Assembly: GCA_030015575.1 (NCBI GenBank)
Contig: CM057346.1
Span: 558,130,315-558,194,314, forward strand
Direction of reading: 5' to 3'
From: Agapanthus africanus
Taxonomy: Eukaryota; Streptophyta; Magnoliopsida; Asparagales; Amaryllidaceae
DNA length: 64,000 nucleotides
Below the pieces are notes generated by a model. It did no database searches and was not told the origin of the DNA. It saw only the letters and a list, made by a program, of their open reading frames with translations. Positions 24,634-36,960 of the stretch are shown in pieces (position 1 is the first letter of the stretch; each line of letters starts with the position of its first letter). The translations under genes and the position numbers were made by a program.

Positions 24634-27600
24634 CTAAACAAAAAGATGTGGATAACGATCACGGATGTCTTCCTCCCGCTCCCAGGTGGATTCTCCTGAG
24701 GAACGACCGCCCCAAGACACTCGGACTAACGGAATGACCTTATTCTTCAGCACCTTCTCCCTGCGGTCGAGGATAGTAGTAGGCTGCTCCTCGTACGAAA
24801 GATCAGTACCCAAAACCAGCTCCGAATGTTCCAGGACATGGCTCTCGTCTCGAACGTAACGCCGCAACTGTGACACGTGGAAGGTATTGTGCACACCAGA
24901 TAGCGATGGAGGTAAAGCGAGTCGATAGGCCACCTCTCCTACTCGCTCTAGCACCTCAAAAGGTCCAATAAAGCGGGGACTAAGTTTTCCCCGACCTCCG
25001 AACCTGATAACTCCACGAGTAGGGGAAATCTTCAAGAATACATGATCTCCGACTTCGAACTCAAGTGCCCTTCTGCTGGTATCTGCCCAACTCTTCTGTC
25101 GATCCTGGGCCGTCTTGATACGCTGTCTGATCATTTGAACCTTGTCGACTGTCTGAACAATGAGTTCGGGGCCTAGCAGTCTTCGTTCTCCCACATCATC
25201 CCAACATACTGGAGATCGACATTTCCGCCCGTATAGTGCTTCAAAAGGAGTCATCTGAATACTAGCCTGATAACTATTGTTATAAGAGAACTCGACTAGA
25301 TGCAGATGGTCCTCCCAGGAACCTTGAAAGTCCAACATACAGGCTCTCAGCATGTCCTCGAGCGTCTGAATCGTACGCTCGGATTGTCCATCCGTCTGTG
25401 GGTGATAAGCTGTGCTGAAATTAAGGCGGGTACCCAAGCTCTCCTGTAAGCTCTTCCAAAAGTGCGACAAGAATCTCGTGTCCCGGTCTGACACAATGCT
25501 GACTGGAACACCGTGAAGTCGTACAATCTCCTGCATATATCTTTCTGCCAATGATTCTGTCGACTGTCCTACTCGGAAAGGTAGAAAGTGTGCAGCTTTT
25601 GTGAGGCGATCGACGATAACCCAAATGGCGTTATTGCCCCTAGGGCTCCGTGGTAAGGCCGTCACGAAATCCATAGTAATGTGCTCCCACTTCCATTCCG
25701 GTATCGGCAGGGGTTGTAACAGCCTTGCTGTCCTCTGATGCTCCGCCTTCACCTGTTGGCATACCAAGCACCTGGATACGAACCTCGCAATTTCCCGTTT
25801 CATTCCGTTCCACCAAAAGTGCTGCTTTAGGTCCTGATACATTTTTGTACTTCCCGGATGCACCGAATAAGCTGAACTGTGTGCTTCAGCCAACACTTCT
25901 TCTCGAACACCTCCTTTAGGTACGCAGAGTCTGCTACCGAATCTCAGAGAGCCATCTTCATGTATAATCAATTCCGTTCTTAGTCCAGCTTTCACTTCCT
26001 CTCTAAACTTTTGCAATCGGGGATCGTCCGCCTGCGCAGTCTTGATGCGATCCACCAGAGAAGATTGCACCTGCAGTTGCCAAAGTTGACTGAGTGCGTT
26101 CGGCGTAACGACCTCAAGTGCAAGCCTCTGAAAGTCCTCAATAACGTTCCTCTGATCGGTCAACATCATGACTGCTGGCTTGCAACTGAGCGCATCTGGT
26201 ACAACATTCACCTTCCCCGGGTGATACTGAAGGTCCAAGTAGTAATCTGCCATTAGCTCTAGCCATCGGCGCTGCCTCATATTCAATTCCTTCTGGGTGA
26301 AGACATACTTCAAACATTTGTGATCTGTGTACACCTCCACTTTCTCACCCAATAGATAGTGCCTCCAAATCTTCAATGCAAAGACTACCGCAGCTAACTC
26401 CAAGTCATGTGTGGGGTAGTTCTTCTCGTGATTTCTCAGTTGTCGAGAGGCGTAAGCAACCACACGTCCGTGCTGCATCAAAACACAGCCTAAACCCTTC
26501 CCTGAGGCATCACTGTGTATCACCAAACCACCTGAATCATCTGGTACAGTAAGAATAGGCGTCGTAGTTAACTTCTGCTTTAGTGTGTCGAAAGCCTAAG
26601 TGCACTCCTCTGTCCATGTAAACGGCACGTCCTTCCGAGTCAGTCGCGTCAATGGTTCCGCGATTCTGGAGAAATCTTGGACGAATCTCCGATAGTAACC
26701 TGCCAATCGCAGAAAACTCCTGATCTCGGCCACTGACTTCGGCGTCGGCCAATCCCTGACAGATTCTATCTTCGCCGGGTCCACCGAGATGCCTTCGCCT
26801 GAAACGATATGTCCCAAAAACTGTACCTTGTCGAGCCAGAACTCACACTTGCTTAGCTTCGCATACAACTTCTCCTCCCGAAGGATTTGTAGGACCGTGC
26901 GTAAATGTTCAGCGTGCTCTTCTCAAGTCTTCGATTAGACAAGTATGTCGTCGATAAACACAACGACAAACGTGTCCAAGTATTTTGCGAACACCCTATT
27001 CATCAAGTCCATGAATATTGCTGGGGCGTTGGTAACGCCGAACGGCATCACAAGGAACTCGTAATGTCCGTATCGGGTCCTGAAAGCCGTCTTCCCCACA
27101 TCCTCGGCTGCTACTCTGATTTGATGATATCCAGAACGGAGGTCCAACTTTGAGAAAACCTTGGCTCCACTTAGCTGATCAAATAGGTCGTCAATGCGCG
27201 GGATTGGGTACTTGTTCTTTATGGTAACCTTGTTCAGCTCCCGGTAATCTATACACATTCGCAACGATCCATCCTTCTTCTTTACCAATAGGACTGGTGC
27301 ACCCCACGGCGAAGCGCTTGGCCGAATGAATCCTTTCTCCAATAGTTCTTCAACCTGCTTCTTCAATTCCGCCAATTCGACTGGTGCCATTCTGTATGGG
27401 GCCCTGGATACTGGGGCTGTACCTGGAGTCAAGTCGATTGAGAACTCCAAAATTCAAGGAGGTGGTAGACCTGGTAGATCCTCGGGAAATACGTCCAGAA
27501 AGTCTCGAACAATTTCTGGGGCTGGGCTCCTATCAATCTCCATAGCTGTCAGCTCCTTAGGCTTTGCTCTGTATTTAGCTGGCTCCAAAGATTCGCTTCC

Positions 27601-29058
27601 GCCCTTGAAAATGAACTCCGGGTGATTGGGAATGCGGAAGATCACATTCCTTGCACGACAATCGATAACCGCATGAAACGTGCTCATCCAATCCATCCCA
27701 AGAATCGCGTCGTAACTGCCTGTCCCAATTAAGAGGAAATTCGCATAGAATTCCCTGCCACACACTACAACCGGGCATAATCTACATTCTCGACTAGATA
27801 TTATGATGCCATTACCCGTATGAATTTCCCATCCCTTTGTTAGTGGTTCATGTGGTATTGAGTGTGTATCAGTGAAATGCTCAGACAAGAAACAATGCGA
27901 TGCTCCCGAATAAAAAAGTACTTTAGCTGGCAAAGAATGTATGAGCAGAGTACCTGTAACCACGTCTCCTGACGCCTCTGCCTGCTCGGCGGTCAAGGTG
28001 AAAGCCCGTCCCTGACCGCGACCTGTAAAGGGCTGTCTCTGCTCCGGCGGCCTCTGCTGTGGCGGTCCAGAACTTCCCTGTACCTCTGCTCGCTCAGGGC
28101 AACTGCCAATCTGGTGCTGACTGGAACCGCAAATCAAACACTGTCCCTTGGCACGGCGACAGTCCTTCTGGGTATGTCCTCCTCTACCGCAATAGCCGCA
28201 AGTTACGCCCTGTCTCTGGGGGCGATGTTGTGGTACGAACGGGCGCTTCATTTGTGTCGTCCCTGCTCTGTGAACCGGTATGGTTCCTCGAGATGGCGTG
28301 TGGGTACGTGTTGGAACGACTGGGGGTCTCCTGAACTTGTTAATCAATTGCTCCTGAACTCTCGCTGCGTTGAGCACCTGCGCGAAAGTCTGTAAATCCA
28401 ATGATGCAATCAACTGCTGTAACTCAAAATCTAACCCCTGAAGGAAACGCCTGGCCCTGGTGACCTCTTAGGCGACCATGTACGGAGCGAAACGACTCAA
28501 GAGGTTGAACTCTGCCGCATAAACATCCACTGGCCGTCCATTCTGCTTCAAAAGAATAAACCTCTCCTCCATTTCTGCCTTGGCTGTGGAAGGAAAGTAA
28601 TGATCTAGGAAGCACTCCTTAAACTTGCTCCATTCGATCGGCCTGTCAAGTCTGCTCTCTTCCACCGACCACCATGTGCGGGCCTCGTCTTCTAATTGTA
28701 TCTTTATCACGTCCACTCTGTCTTCCTCTGGAACCCGGGCGGCGGTCAATAAATTCTCCATGTTCACCAGCCATTGTTCAGCCTCAAGGGGTTCAGCAAG
28801 CCCTGTGAACGCAGCTGGGTGTAACCGTCGGAAGTCTGACACTGTACCAGCCCTAGCATGATAAGCTGGTGGAACAACGCCCTCGGGGGCGGCAATAAGT
28901 GCGGAGGGTCCTCCTGTGGCGGTAATCGCCCTGAGTCCCTCAGTGAGCAAGTCGGTCTTCCTCTCCTGAGCTTCCGCGAGAGTGGTCAGTGCACTGAGTA
29001 TCCTTTCCGTGCGGTCCTGAGAGCTGGAGTCCGAGGAGGGGTCGTTCGGGGACGTCAT
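24634..29058 (-). pseudogene. gag-pol of Tekay element E, one frame with five stops
   Basis: ATG at 29058, end at TAG 24634. The order is: gag domain (WWSVEESR, YAAEFNLLSRF); two zinc knuckles CGYCGRGGHTQKDC and CLICGSSQHQIGSC (about 28205-28125); protease with YSGAS in place of DSGAS (about 27911), so the catalytic Asp is lost; RT with FIDDILV (about 26940); RNase H with [10 protein letters not shown] (26520); integrase with HHCC and catalytic [11 protein letters not shown] and HPQTDGQSE motifs (25900-25370); and a C-terminal Tekay-type chromodomain ([19 protein letters not shown], about 24700-24650). The whole reads in one frame with stops at 28468, 27454, 26935, 26923 and 26596 and no frameshift. 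Such a chromodomain is thought to guide integration into heterochromatin. Confidence 0.93.
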
Positions 29059-29170
29059 ATCACTGGAAGATTCAAAAGGATAAGGTCAGATTCAAGGATG
29101 GAAATCAAGAGTGGTGAAACAAGAATATCGTAATACGGCATAGTTAATGTTATCCCTTGATACTAAACAC

Positions 29171-29185
29171 AGGCTCTGATACCAA
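29171..29185 (-). other. primer binding site of element E (initiator tRNA-Met)
   Basis: Minus-strand TTGGTATCAGAGCCT lies 8 bases inside the 5' LTR end at 29194. This is the same primer type as in element A. Confidence 0.9.
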
Positions 29186-29193
29186 CTAAACCA

Positions 29194-32100
29194 TGTCACG
29201 CCCCGCTTCCCAAAATACGGAAAACGAGGGATGACTAGGCCAGCCATGCTCCTACGGTCAAGGAATCATCCCGCCGTAGTCACACTTCGGCTTCTAGCAT
29301 TACATGGAAATCAGTAAATAAAGCGCAGTGGTAAAGGGATCACATCACTAATCTATTACATTAATATTCCATTGTTCACAATTTACAGATAACAAGAACA
29401 ATTACTAAACAAAGTCAAACTTACGATCACTTTTATGGAAATCAGAAAAGAAGGTACACCAGTCTAAATCTCCGCGAACTCGAAGGGTAGGTCCGTCTCC
29501 TGTGCTGGTCCTCCCGCGGGATCTGAGCATGCATACTCAGGTCGTCAGAGCGACACAATAACAATGCTATTATAATGAGACGAAACATGTATATGAGGTA
29601 ATACTGGTGTAAGAACAATGCAAGTAATCACTATGTCGTTATATGATGCAGAATATGTTATGTGTCCCTATCGGTCTCTAGGTCAAGTTTTAAATCACAT
29701 AGTGGAAGGAGGATCATGTTTAACAGGAGTCTCGTACATACCCGAGACAACGGCCCACATGCTCGGGACATAACCCTGTCAGCCGGATCGCTAGATCCTA
29801 TCCTACATGTATCAATATCTCTGTTCGAATGATCATCCTCTAAACACGGTCCCGCTAAATACGATACTCTTTCCACTTTGATTTCACCCCTTTTTCCCCA
29901 GGTTCTCACTAGTTATGATCCTGATCTAGTTATGTACAAGTATATCAATGGCACGATTTTTATCACTGTCCACTGTATCAATCACTGTCACGAATATTCA
30001 CTTTCCATTGATGTACTTGTCACAACTAAACCAACATCTATCACGTACGATAATGCAATGTCCATACGTACTAACACTGAGTATATGGCAAGGGTATGAT
30101 ATATGTATGTATGCTACCAATGAGTTCTGTATATCATGAATCAACATGCATGTCATGAACTAAAATAATTTGCATAAATTAATATGTTACGAATTCGGCA
30201 AAATGATATAAATAAGACAGTTAGAACACTCAGTCATCAATTCATCAAAATTGGTTTCAGTTCAATCGGGATTCCGGTTCTCAAAATATAGCGATCTCAG
30301 TTTAAGTGCTCGCGGCTGGAAATTCAGTTTCAGAACTGAACGTCCATTTCGCGGCACGAATTGCACCCAGTTGGGCTCAGAATTTAGCGACGTTACAGTT
30401 ACATGAAATCTAGGGTTTCCAATAGAGTATTCAACGCAATAGACGGATCCTCAATCGCATCTGTACGTTGAAGGCTATGCACAGTTTAATCTCAATATGT
30501 CATTTCTGAACCTGTTCTGGACAGATATACGTTCTGCCCTTTTAAATACATTTAAAAATAGTAAACGGCGATTAAATGGAATGGAACCACTTGGTTTGTT
30601 AAACTAACAAAAATATCTTTAATCTACAGTAGGATTCCGTAACATACTACTTCAAGAAACACAGTGGTGCAGGTCTTTGAACAGAGCACAATAATCAGAA
30701 ACGCTCTGGACTGCAGTCCAGAGTCGTGTTCCGACCCAGTTATCATCATGATTACAGAACAGAAATCATTAGGATTTTCCATAGGGTTAAAGTTCGTCGA
30801 GTCGGCTTCGATTTAAGCCATCGAACGTCTCAATCCAGTATGCATATGATTTATGGTGATTTTATTCGTTTTCAGGCACAAGAAAATTCTAGTTTAAACG
30901 GCATATTTGGGGGTATCAATTTTTGTTACAAACAATCGTATTTTCCAGCGAGATTCCTACACCATATTTATCATCCTATGGGCCTACAGATAGTATAAAT
31001 TTCTGTCAAAATAAACAATCATTTTCATGGGAGATTAGTATCGAACACATAGGTTGTATTATGTATCGGTATTTGGCAAATCCGTAACCTAGATATTTTA
31101 GGTTATACCACTAATATTTTAGCATGAAGCAAGTAAGCACTTGCCTGGTGACGTCTCGAGGTCTCAAGGCAGCAACGATGTCGCGAACGCGTGTTGTACG
31201 CAGCGGAACGAGTTCGCGCGAGCTTCGATCGAAACACGGGTTTTACGTCGGACTTGCCAAGTGTTCGCTGGGGGTATGGAGTGCGCTCTGTGGATCTCTT
31301 GGGAGGTGTTGGGATCGACAACGGTCGGCGACGGTGGCTCCGACGATGTGCACAGTGCACGGTGAGGGGAAAATGGGTTTTTCCCTGTGTGGTTTTGGAG
31401 AGAGAGAGGGGAGCAGTGGGGGTCGGGTCTGGAGAGATGAGGGTGGTGCTGAGGGTGTGTAGGGTCGCAGAGGTTGTTCTGGTGAAGTGGGGCTCGCCGG
31501 CGTCGAGGGGGTAGGGTGGCCGAGCTCTGTTGCAATTTGGGTTGTGTGCAGGGGATGTTCTGCAGGGGTGAGTTCGTGCTGAAGGAGGGTGGAGAAGTGA
31601 TCGAGGGTTGCCAGGGGGTTGTCGAAGAGGTGGGTGATCGCCGGCGTGGGGTGCAGTAGGTTGCTCGAGGGTTCGTGGGGGGAAAAACTCGAGGGCTGGA
31701 AAGGTTTTGAGGAGTTGGAAAATGAGAGGGAGATGAGAAGTTGAGGCGAGAGGAGGTTGAGGGGTGTGGAGTCGTGGCCGGGGGTCGTCGGCGACGGCGA
31801 GGGCGACGTGGGGAGCTCGGCACGACGTGGGGGCGACATGGGAGAAGGAAACGAGCGGGAAATTTTTATTGCGAGGGGAGAAGAAGGATTTAGAAGCGGG
31901 TCGGGTTGGCAGGCCGGGGAGAACGGGCCGGGCTCGAAAAGAAAATCCTTTTAAAAAATTAAAAACCGAAGAGGGCTGAGAAGGAGAGTGGGCCTAGGGA
32001 TATAAAATTAATTGAGGATTATATGAGCTGTGGGCTGGAAAATATTAAGGGTCCGGCTTGGGTTTTGTTTAGGAATTTTATTAAGAAAATTTGAATAGGC

Positions 32101-32265
32101 TGAAGGTAATGTTTATGGTTTTAATTTCTGGGTTTTAACTTTTAGGTTTTGGGAAAAATACAATTATCTAGCCTAACGACCAATTCAAAATATGAAGGAA
32201 AGGAAACGAAAATCACTAGAATTCAGAAAAAGAAACTTTTATTGAATTGGAAACGGGAATTTACA
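29194..32265 (-). mobile_element. 5' LTR of element E
   Basis: 3072 bp copy of 21498-24570. A minus-strand frame of 219 codons (31823-31164) lies in the GC-rich block. The same region in the other LTR is split by a frameshift, and the composition is simple, so it is not called as a gene. Confidence 0.95.
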
Positions 32266-33657
32266 TCGAACCTCGATGACGTCAGAATCGTGGTACAAAG
32301 CTGTCGGGTACTCGCACTGGCAGAAATATCTCCGGAATCATCCGAGGAAAAGGAAGCTATTGAGCAAATGGCCCTGCCAATAAATGGCCAAGAGAAGGTT
32401 GAAGATTGGAGAGAAGTCTTCATAGACTACTTCAAATCCCGTCGAACGCCTGAAGATGCGTCCTCAAGACATCAGCTTGTGAAACGAGCTCTGTCCTTCG
32501 CCTTCGTCAATAATACTCTGTACAAGAGGTCATTTGACTCTCTGTGGTTGAGATGCCTGGGACCTAACGAAGCGAAAAAAGTCGTTCAGGAAGTTCACGA
32601 CGGACTCTGCGGTTCTCACCATGCAGGCCCGAAGATGAAGCTGAAGATCAAACGAATGGGTTATTATTGGCCCACAATGATCAAGGACTGCCTCGAGTAT
32701 GCGAAGCAATGCCACTCGTGCCAGATCCATGGGGACTTTATCCATCAGCATCCAAATCCTCTACATCTAACGGTGGCTAGCTGGCCGTTCAAAATGTGGG
32801 GAACTGACATAGTCGGCCCTATCGAACCAGCATCATCCAGAGGACATCGTTTCATCTTGGCGACGATTGATTACTTCTCCAAATGGGCAGAAGCAGTACC
32901 GTTAAGGGAAGTGAAGACGGAAAATATTCTCCATTTCTTCAAGACGCATGTCATTTATCGGTTTGGAACTCCGTGATGGATCATTTCCGATAATGGGCCA
33001 GCCTACAGAAGCCACAAGATTAGTCGCTTCGCGCAGCAACACAACATAGACTGGAGATATTCCTCAGTTTATAATCCGCGAGCTAACGGTCTAGCTGAGG
33101 CTTTCAACAAAACCTTGACAAAGATCGTGAAGAAGACGGTGTCCCGAAACAAAAAGGACTGGCACGAGAGACTGCATGAAGCTCTCTGAGCGTATCAAAC
33201 TACGTTCAAGACGGCCACGAACACAACGCCGTACGCGTTGGTATTCGGTACAGAAGCAGTACCCCCCCTCAAAATAGAGCTACCTTCTCTACGGATAGCA
33301 GTCCACTACGAGTTGACGGACAAACAAAATGCTCACCTTCGGCTTGAGGAGCTTGATGCCCTTGATGAAACACGGCTCATAGCGCAACAAAATCTAGAGG
33401 CTTACAAAGAAAAGATGACGCGCTCATATGAAAGATTAACCAGGCCGAGGACATTCCGCCAAGGCGAAATGGTGCTAGTGGTCAAAAGACCTATGATCCC
33501 CAATCGCGCCAAGCGGGGAAAATTCGAGCCGAACTATGAAGGCCCGTACATCATAGACAAGGTCTACCAGGGCGGAGCGTATCTACTCATGGATATGCAC
33601 GGTGAAAGACCTTTCAGGCCAATAAACGGTCGCTTCCTGAAGAAATACTACGCTTAA
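32266..33657 (+). pseudogene. integrase of element D (two stops)
   Basis: This continues the D pol frame after E. It begins with the end of the archaeal RNase H/integrase linker. Next are the zinc-binding H-H-C-C domain (EVHDGLCGSHHAGPK, CHSCQIHG, about 32590-32735) and the catalytic core with GTDIVGP (32801), ISDNGPAYRSHK (32983) and NPRANGLAEAFNK (33075). The C-terminal domain ends in RPINGRFLKKYYA and TAA at 33655. In-frame TGA codons at 32974-32976 and 33187-33189 break it. Both could be single C-to-T or G-to-A changes. I see no chromodomain, as expected for Tat. Confidence 0.92.
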
Positions 33658-33751
33658 CGGGTCAAGGCCTAGGTCAATGATAGATGACGACGACTATGTC
33701 CTCTTGCTATCTTCCTAAGCCTGAACTCTAAGTAGTAACCGGCCTTTTTCA

Positions 33752-33915
33752 ATGCCGGACCGAAATGTCCTTAAACTAACAACGGACCAAAACGTCCTTA
33801 AACTAACGACGGACCGAAACGTCCTTAAACTAACGACGGACCGAAACGTCCTTAAATTAACAATGGACCACTATGTCCTAAAACTGGCTGTTGACCGAGA
33901 TGTCGATAAACTACG
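33752..33915. repeat. 27-bp ggaccgaaacgtccttaaac array after D pol
   Basis: Six units of 27 bp (ggaccgaaacgtccttaaac + taacgac) follow the pol stop by about 95 bp. GGAC pairs with GTCC in most units. The unit is related to the LTR repeats at 12610-12915. Confidence 0.9.
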
Positions 33916-34087
33916 GTGGATTGCAGTATCTCAAAGCCGGTATAAAAAAAGAAAAAAAAATAAAAACGGTATGTCCATGAGCGAAATGGGTACGGATGAA
34001 AATCCAAAAGGGCTCCGTGAGTAAAAACAGCAGGGCTACCGGCGAGTGTTTGTGAAAACTCGAAAGGGCGCAACCTCGTTAAAGGAC

Positions 34088-34612
34088 ACTTGCAGGGTCC
34101 TCACGACCTTGTAAGGAGAAACCACCCGCGTGAGATCCTTACGACTCACAAGGGAGCAACACACTTAGGAGTCCTCACGATTCCTAAGGAGAAATTACAC
34201 TTGCGAGATCCTCACAACTCGTAAAGAGACCTCTCTTATGGGACCCTCACGGCTCATAAGACTTGAAAGTCTTAAATTACAGAGACCTGAACCTGTTCTT
34301 AAGCAACCCCCACAAACTTCGATATTGCCCTACAAGTGGCTCAATACTGACCCTTGTATACAATCCACAGGCGCGAATAAACATTTCCCTAACCAAGTCC
34401 CATTCGTGACTAGGGATATGTTCATATGGCGAACAACCCTTGTAAGTCCTCTCGATTTATAAAGAGAAAACCCTTTTGTAAGATCCTTACGACTTGCAAG
34501 AGGACATGCACTTAGGAATCCCTACGATTCCCATGGAGAAAACACACCTGCAAGATCCTCACGACTTGTAGGAAGAAATACCTTTGTGAGACCCTTACGG
34601 CTCATGAAGTCA
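34088..34612 (+). repeat. hairpin array with conserved loop and variable stems (first block)
   Basis: About ten units have the form arm - [AG][TC]CCT[CT]ACGA - arm', two groups at 34088-34262 and 34440-34612. Examples are CTTAGGA/TCCTAAG (34164/34182), CCTGCAAG/CTTGTAGG (34547/34565), GTGAG/CTCAC (34132/34144), TTGCGAG/CTCGTAA and CTTATGGG/CTCATAAG. Stems of 5-8 bp differ in sequence, loops of about 10 nt are nearly constant. Most non-Watson-Crick pairs are G-T in the + sequence. Between the groups, 34340-34420 holds an LTR-like piece (tgtatacaatccacagg). Confidence 0.85.
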
Positions 34613-35304
34613 AAAGCCTTAGTCAACAGGACCCTTAACCCTGTTTACTAAGCCACCTTTGTTCAACATCGACAAGAGGCAAATGATGATTCGCTCCTGG
34701 CAATATCCCAGTTGTAGCGGTGCTGATACCGAAATCGGTGTCTAATTCCATGCTTACGGTGAAAAGCCAGCAAGCCGCACATGCATACGAAATAGCCGAA
34801 ATGATGGGGCAACTTGCAATAAAAAGCAGCAAGTAAAAATGTATGCATGAAAAATAGCCGAAATGATTGGGCAACTCGCAATAAAAAGCAGCGAGTAGAA
34901 AATAAAATAAATAGCCGAAATGATTGGGCACCGCGAAAAATAGCCGAAATGATGCGGCAATCGCGACCTTCGCGATGTAAAAGCTGAAATGATAGAGTAT
35001 CGCGGAAAAAGAGATAAAATAAAAATTAAATTTATGCCCTACAGGTAATGTTACATCAATCCCTGTATATAATCCAGGGGCGCAAACAAAGGAATCACAC
35101 TCCTCCTCACCAGGTTTCATCAAAAGAAGAGGCCAAGTCTCGAGGAGCCACAAGTAGCCTAGAGATCTTCTCAACATTCGTCTCGTTGCGGCAAATACGA
35201 CCTCGAGCAAAGCGGAACAGCGGCGATTCCCAGTTCCATGACTCGGCGGTGTACAGATCACCGAAAGTCAAATCCCAACTCCGTGAAATGCGGATACAAT
35301 CAAC
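34613..35304. repeat. aatagccgaaatgat repeats and LTR-like fragment in D
   Basis: Four copies of aatagccgaaatgatggggca (variants) lie at 34790-34950, some followed by caataaaaagcag. Near 35058 the words ccctgtatataatccagggg match the LTR near 13145. The rest to 35304 has no recognisable feature. Minus-strand open frames here follow the repeats. Confidence 0.7.
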
Positions 35305-36225
35305 AAAATTCCTGGTCACGTGGAACGCGGATAGCGTCACTCTTTGACCCCGTGGAAAACGTCCAGAGCGGAGCCTGGTCCTCGCAGAACACGGCAGTGA
35401 ACCCGTGGGAAGCATCCAGAGCAAAATTCCTGGTCACGTGGAACGCAGATAACGTCACTCTTTGACCCCGCGGAAAACACCCAGAGCGGAGCCTGGTCCT
35501 CGCCGAACACGGCAGTGAACCCGTGGGAAGCATCCAGAGCAAAATTCCTGGTCAAGTGGAACGCGGATAACGTCACTCTTTGACCCCGTGGAAAACGTCC
35601 AGAGCGGAGCCTAGTCCTCGCCGAACGCGGCAGTGAACCCGTGTGAAGCATTTAGAGAAAAATTCCTGGTCACGTAGAACGCGGATAACGTCACTCTTTG
35701 ACCCCATGGAAAACGTCCAGAGCGGATCCTGGTCCTCGCAGAGCACGATAGTGAACCCATGTGAAGCATCCAGAGCGGAGCCTGGTCCTCGCCGAACACG
35801 GTAGTGAACCCGTGGGAAGCATCCAGAGCAAAATTCCTGGTCACGTGGAACGCGGATAACGTCACTCTTTAACCCCGTGGAAAACGTCCAGAGCGGATCC
35901 TGGTCCTCGCAGAGCACGGCAGTGAACCCGTGTGAAGCATCCAGAGTGGAGCCTAGTCCTCGCCGAACATGGCAGTGAACCCGTCTGAAACATCTAGTGC
36001 AAAATTCCTAGTCATGTGGAACGCGGATAACGTCACACTTTGACCCCGCGGAAAACGCCCAGAGTGGAGCCTGGTCCTCTCCGAACACGGCAGTGAACCC
36101 GTGTGAAGCATCTAGTGCAAAATTCCTGGTCACGTGGAACGCGGATAACGTCACTCTTTGACCCCACAGAAAACGCCCAGAGCGGCGCCGAAGATGGCAG
36201 TAAACCCGTGTGAAGCATCCAGAGC
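35305..36225. repeat. 118-bp tandem array in the 3' region of D
   Basis: Units starting aaaattcctggtcacgtgg begin at about 35305, 35423, 35541, 35659, 35830, 36001 and 36119. The spacing is 118, 118, 118, 171, 171 and 118 bp, where 171 = 118 + 53 because of a partial repeat of the cggagcctggtcctcg part. Minus-strand frames across the array are a product of the repetition. Confidence 0.92.
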
Positions 36226-36231
36226 AAACAT

Positions 36232-36720
36232 CGGACTGTGGAGTCCTTAAAATCCACGGACTATGATGTCCTTAACCTCGACCGTAATGTCTTAAAACTA
36301 ACGATCAACAATAATGATTCTAGACTGAATTTACCTTGGTTCAAGGGTACATCTCTTCACTCCTTTGATATTCGTCGTTGTAATCCCTCAACGTCTTCAA
36401 AGAGATGACGGGTCCCGGTAACCAAACATCGGACTGTGGAGTCCTTAAATCCACGGACTATGATGTCCTTAATCTTGACCGTGATGTCTTAAAACTAACA
36501 TCGGATTATGGAGTCCTTAAATCCATGGGTTATGACGTCCTTAACCTTTACCGTGATGTCTTAAAACTAACATCGTACTGTGGAGTCCTTAAATCCACGG
36601 ACTATGACGTCCTTAACCTTGACCGTGATGTCTTAAAACTAACATCAGACTGTGGAGTCCTTAAACCCATAGACTATGAGGTCCTTAACCTTGACCGCGA
36701 TGTCTTTAAACTACGGTACC
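36232..36720 (+). repeat. LTR-derived block inside D
   Basis: The segment 36310-36420 (ttggttcaagggtacatctc, ctcaacgtcttcaaagag) and the following ggac-gtcc repeats match the D LTR at about 12505-12900 in order. A piece of LTR was thus copied into the region between pol and the 3' LTR. Confidence 0.85.
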
Positions 36721-36785
36721 CTAGAGAACATCCCAAAGCAACCCCTGATCCCATGAAATACGGATAAAGGTGACCACACCAAGCA

Positions 36786-36960
36786 CGTGCGGGTCCTCAG
36801 ACCTGCAAGGAAGAAAACTCTCTTGTGAGATCCTTACGACTCCCAAGGGAAAACCCACTTTGGAATCCTCACGATTCCTAGGGAGAACTTACACCTACGG
36901 GATCCTCTCGACCTGTAGGGAGAAAAACTCTTTATTAGACCCTCACGGCTCATAAAACTC
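36786..36960 (+). repeat. hairpin array with conserved loop (second block)
   Basis: Four or five more units of the family at 34088: CTTGTGAG/CTCCCAAG, TTGGAAT/ATTCCTA, CCTACGGG/CCTGTAGG and TTATTAG/CTCATAA around atcctcacga-like loops. Pairing is slightly weaker than in the first block. Confidence 0.8.

Larger units (their letters stand above)
21498..32265 (-). mobile_element. Tekay/Del-type chromovirus E, inserted in D pol
   Basis: Complete on the minus strand: 5' LTR 29194-32265, PBS at 29171, gag-pol 29058-24634, PPT at 24576, 3' LTR 21498-24570. LTRs are 3072 and 3073 bp. I counted about a dozen substitutions in the first 1.06 kb (about 1%), so it is young. Flanking pentamers are gagaa and tcgaa, a poor target duplication, but removing E plus 5 bp restores the D frame exactly. 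The LTR starts TGTAAATTCC and ends GCGGGGCGTGACA on the minus strand. Confidence 0.95.

Noticed and set aside
35107..36257. Minus-strand frames over the 118-bp array
   Set aside because: Frames follow the tandem repeat and break at its irregular steps; no known domain.
34088..36960. CRISPR-like repeat and spacer pattern
   Set aside because: Plant retrotransposon context, hairpin arms variable and loops conserved, no cas genes.
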